From Variovorax brevis (lineage in GTDB: Bacteria > Pseudomonadota > Gammaproteobacteria > Burkholderiales > Burkholderiaceae_C): a stretch of 64,000 bases of DNA. This document shows, one piece after another, positions 63,738 through 64,000 of this stretch (positions are counted from its first letter, which is position 1; the number at the start of each line of letters is the position of its first letter). The DNA lies in the NCBI RefSeq assembly GCF_030317105.1, contig NZ_JASZYG010000001.1:992001-1056000 (forward strand). The letters run 5' to 3'. Under the pieces are notes generated by a model that was not told the origin of the DNA, did not search any database, and worked only from the letters and a program-made list of their open reading frames with translations. The translations under genes were made by a program, and so were the position numbers.

Positions 63738-64000
63738 ATGGACCAGAACGCCCTCTCCTTGTTTGTCGAGATCGTCGAAGCCGGAAATCTCAGCGAGGCC
63801 GCGCGCCGCCTGCGCATGAGCCGCGCCAACGTGAGCCACCGCCTCGGCCAGTTCGAGCGCAGCCTGGGCCAGCAACTGTTGAGACGCACCACCCGCCGCA
63901 TCGAACCCACCGAGATCGGCCTGCGACTGTACGCGCACGGTTGCGCCATCCGCAACGAGCTGCAGGCCGCCAGCGAATCGGTGGCATCGCTCGGCCAGAG
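63738..64000 (+). CDS. LysR-family regulator, N-terminal part (cut by window edge)
   Basis: The first 87 residues are present. MDQNALSLFVEIVEAGNLSE, then AARRLRMSRANVSHRLGQFERSLGQQLLRR form the LysR winged HTH, with the linker helix beginning at EIGLRLYAHG. It is divergent from the FadB-like and thiolase genes and likely controls them. The ligand-binding part is outside the window. Confidence 0.9.
   Translation, partial: MDQNALSLFVEIVEAGNLSEAARRLRMSRANVSHRLGQFERSLGQQLLRRTTRRIEPTEIGLRLYAHGCAIRNELQAASESVASLGQ

Overview
The window looks like a piece of a high-GC betaproteobacterial chromosome, most likely Comamonadaceae and close to Variovorax. The reasons are strongly GC-biased third codon positions, orphan Bug-type periplasmic receptors, Fcs-like acyl-CoA ligases, the pao, pnt and katE gene set, and sugar-acid and CoA-thioester catabolic operons. 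The genus is inferred from protein style, not from a search. No rRNA, tRNA, CRISPR array, insertion sequence or prophage was seen.

Region by region. 1-4285: the end of a GH15 glucoamylase gene, then an SbmA/BacA-like ABC protein and a CocE/NonD-like protein, each joined to its predecessor by a 4-base overlap. Both downstream proteins appear to have lost their catalytic residues. 4379-6200: a small accessory patch with a tightly coupled operon (unknown protein, GIY-YIG protein, MarR-like protein) and an orphan XRE regulator. 6253-16343: a sugar-acid regulon with a LacI-family repressor, a polar-amino-acid-type ABC transporter, edd and eda, a secreted beta-propeller, a 2-hydroxyacid dehydrogenase and an AroE paralogue. 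Three perfect copies of the palindrome TGAAACCGGTTTCA stand before its three transcription units; this is the operator known for Pseudomonas PtxS. 16484-23376: a CUT1 sugar ABC operon with a FAD oxidoreductase and its own LacI regulator behind a double palindrome. 23479-26146: a membrane glycosyltransferase and a GT2-GtrA fusion.

26304-35662 carries stress and housekeeping genes: a hemerythrin-like protein, a PHA-depolymerase-like esterase, DUF3597, a PA2169-type protein, a single-domain response regulator, RecQ, DUF421 and a large catalase. 35791-45293: the PaoABC molybdenum aldehyde oxidoreductase, an Nramp-related transporter with altered metal-site motifs, two small proteins and the pntAA-pntAB-pntB transhydrogenase.

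45333-60057 is a catabolic island for an unidentified carboxylic acid. It has two Fcs-like ligases, a MaoC hydratase, two NmrA-like reductases, a dienoyl-CoA-reductase-like SDR, an acyl-CoA dehydrogenase, a CaiB-type CoA transferase, two Bug receptors and an iron-dependent dehydrogenase. Five near-identical 13-base dyads (TTRAC-N3-GTTAR type) lie on its promoters, and a TetR regulator sits in the middle, so it reads as one regulon. 60233-64000: thiolase and a FadB-like fusion, divergent from a LysR gene cut by the window edge.

The best candidates for undescribed biology are the pseudoenzyme pair at the left end, the PtxS-type regulon with an AroE-like enzyme and no visible kinase, and the TetR-controlled acyl-CoA island. 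No intergenic stretch exceeds 300 bases; the longest (5685-5945, 32342-32624, 39600-39864, 41518-41779) show no gene.
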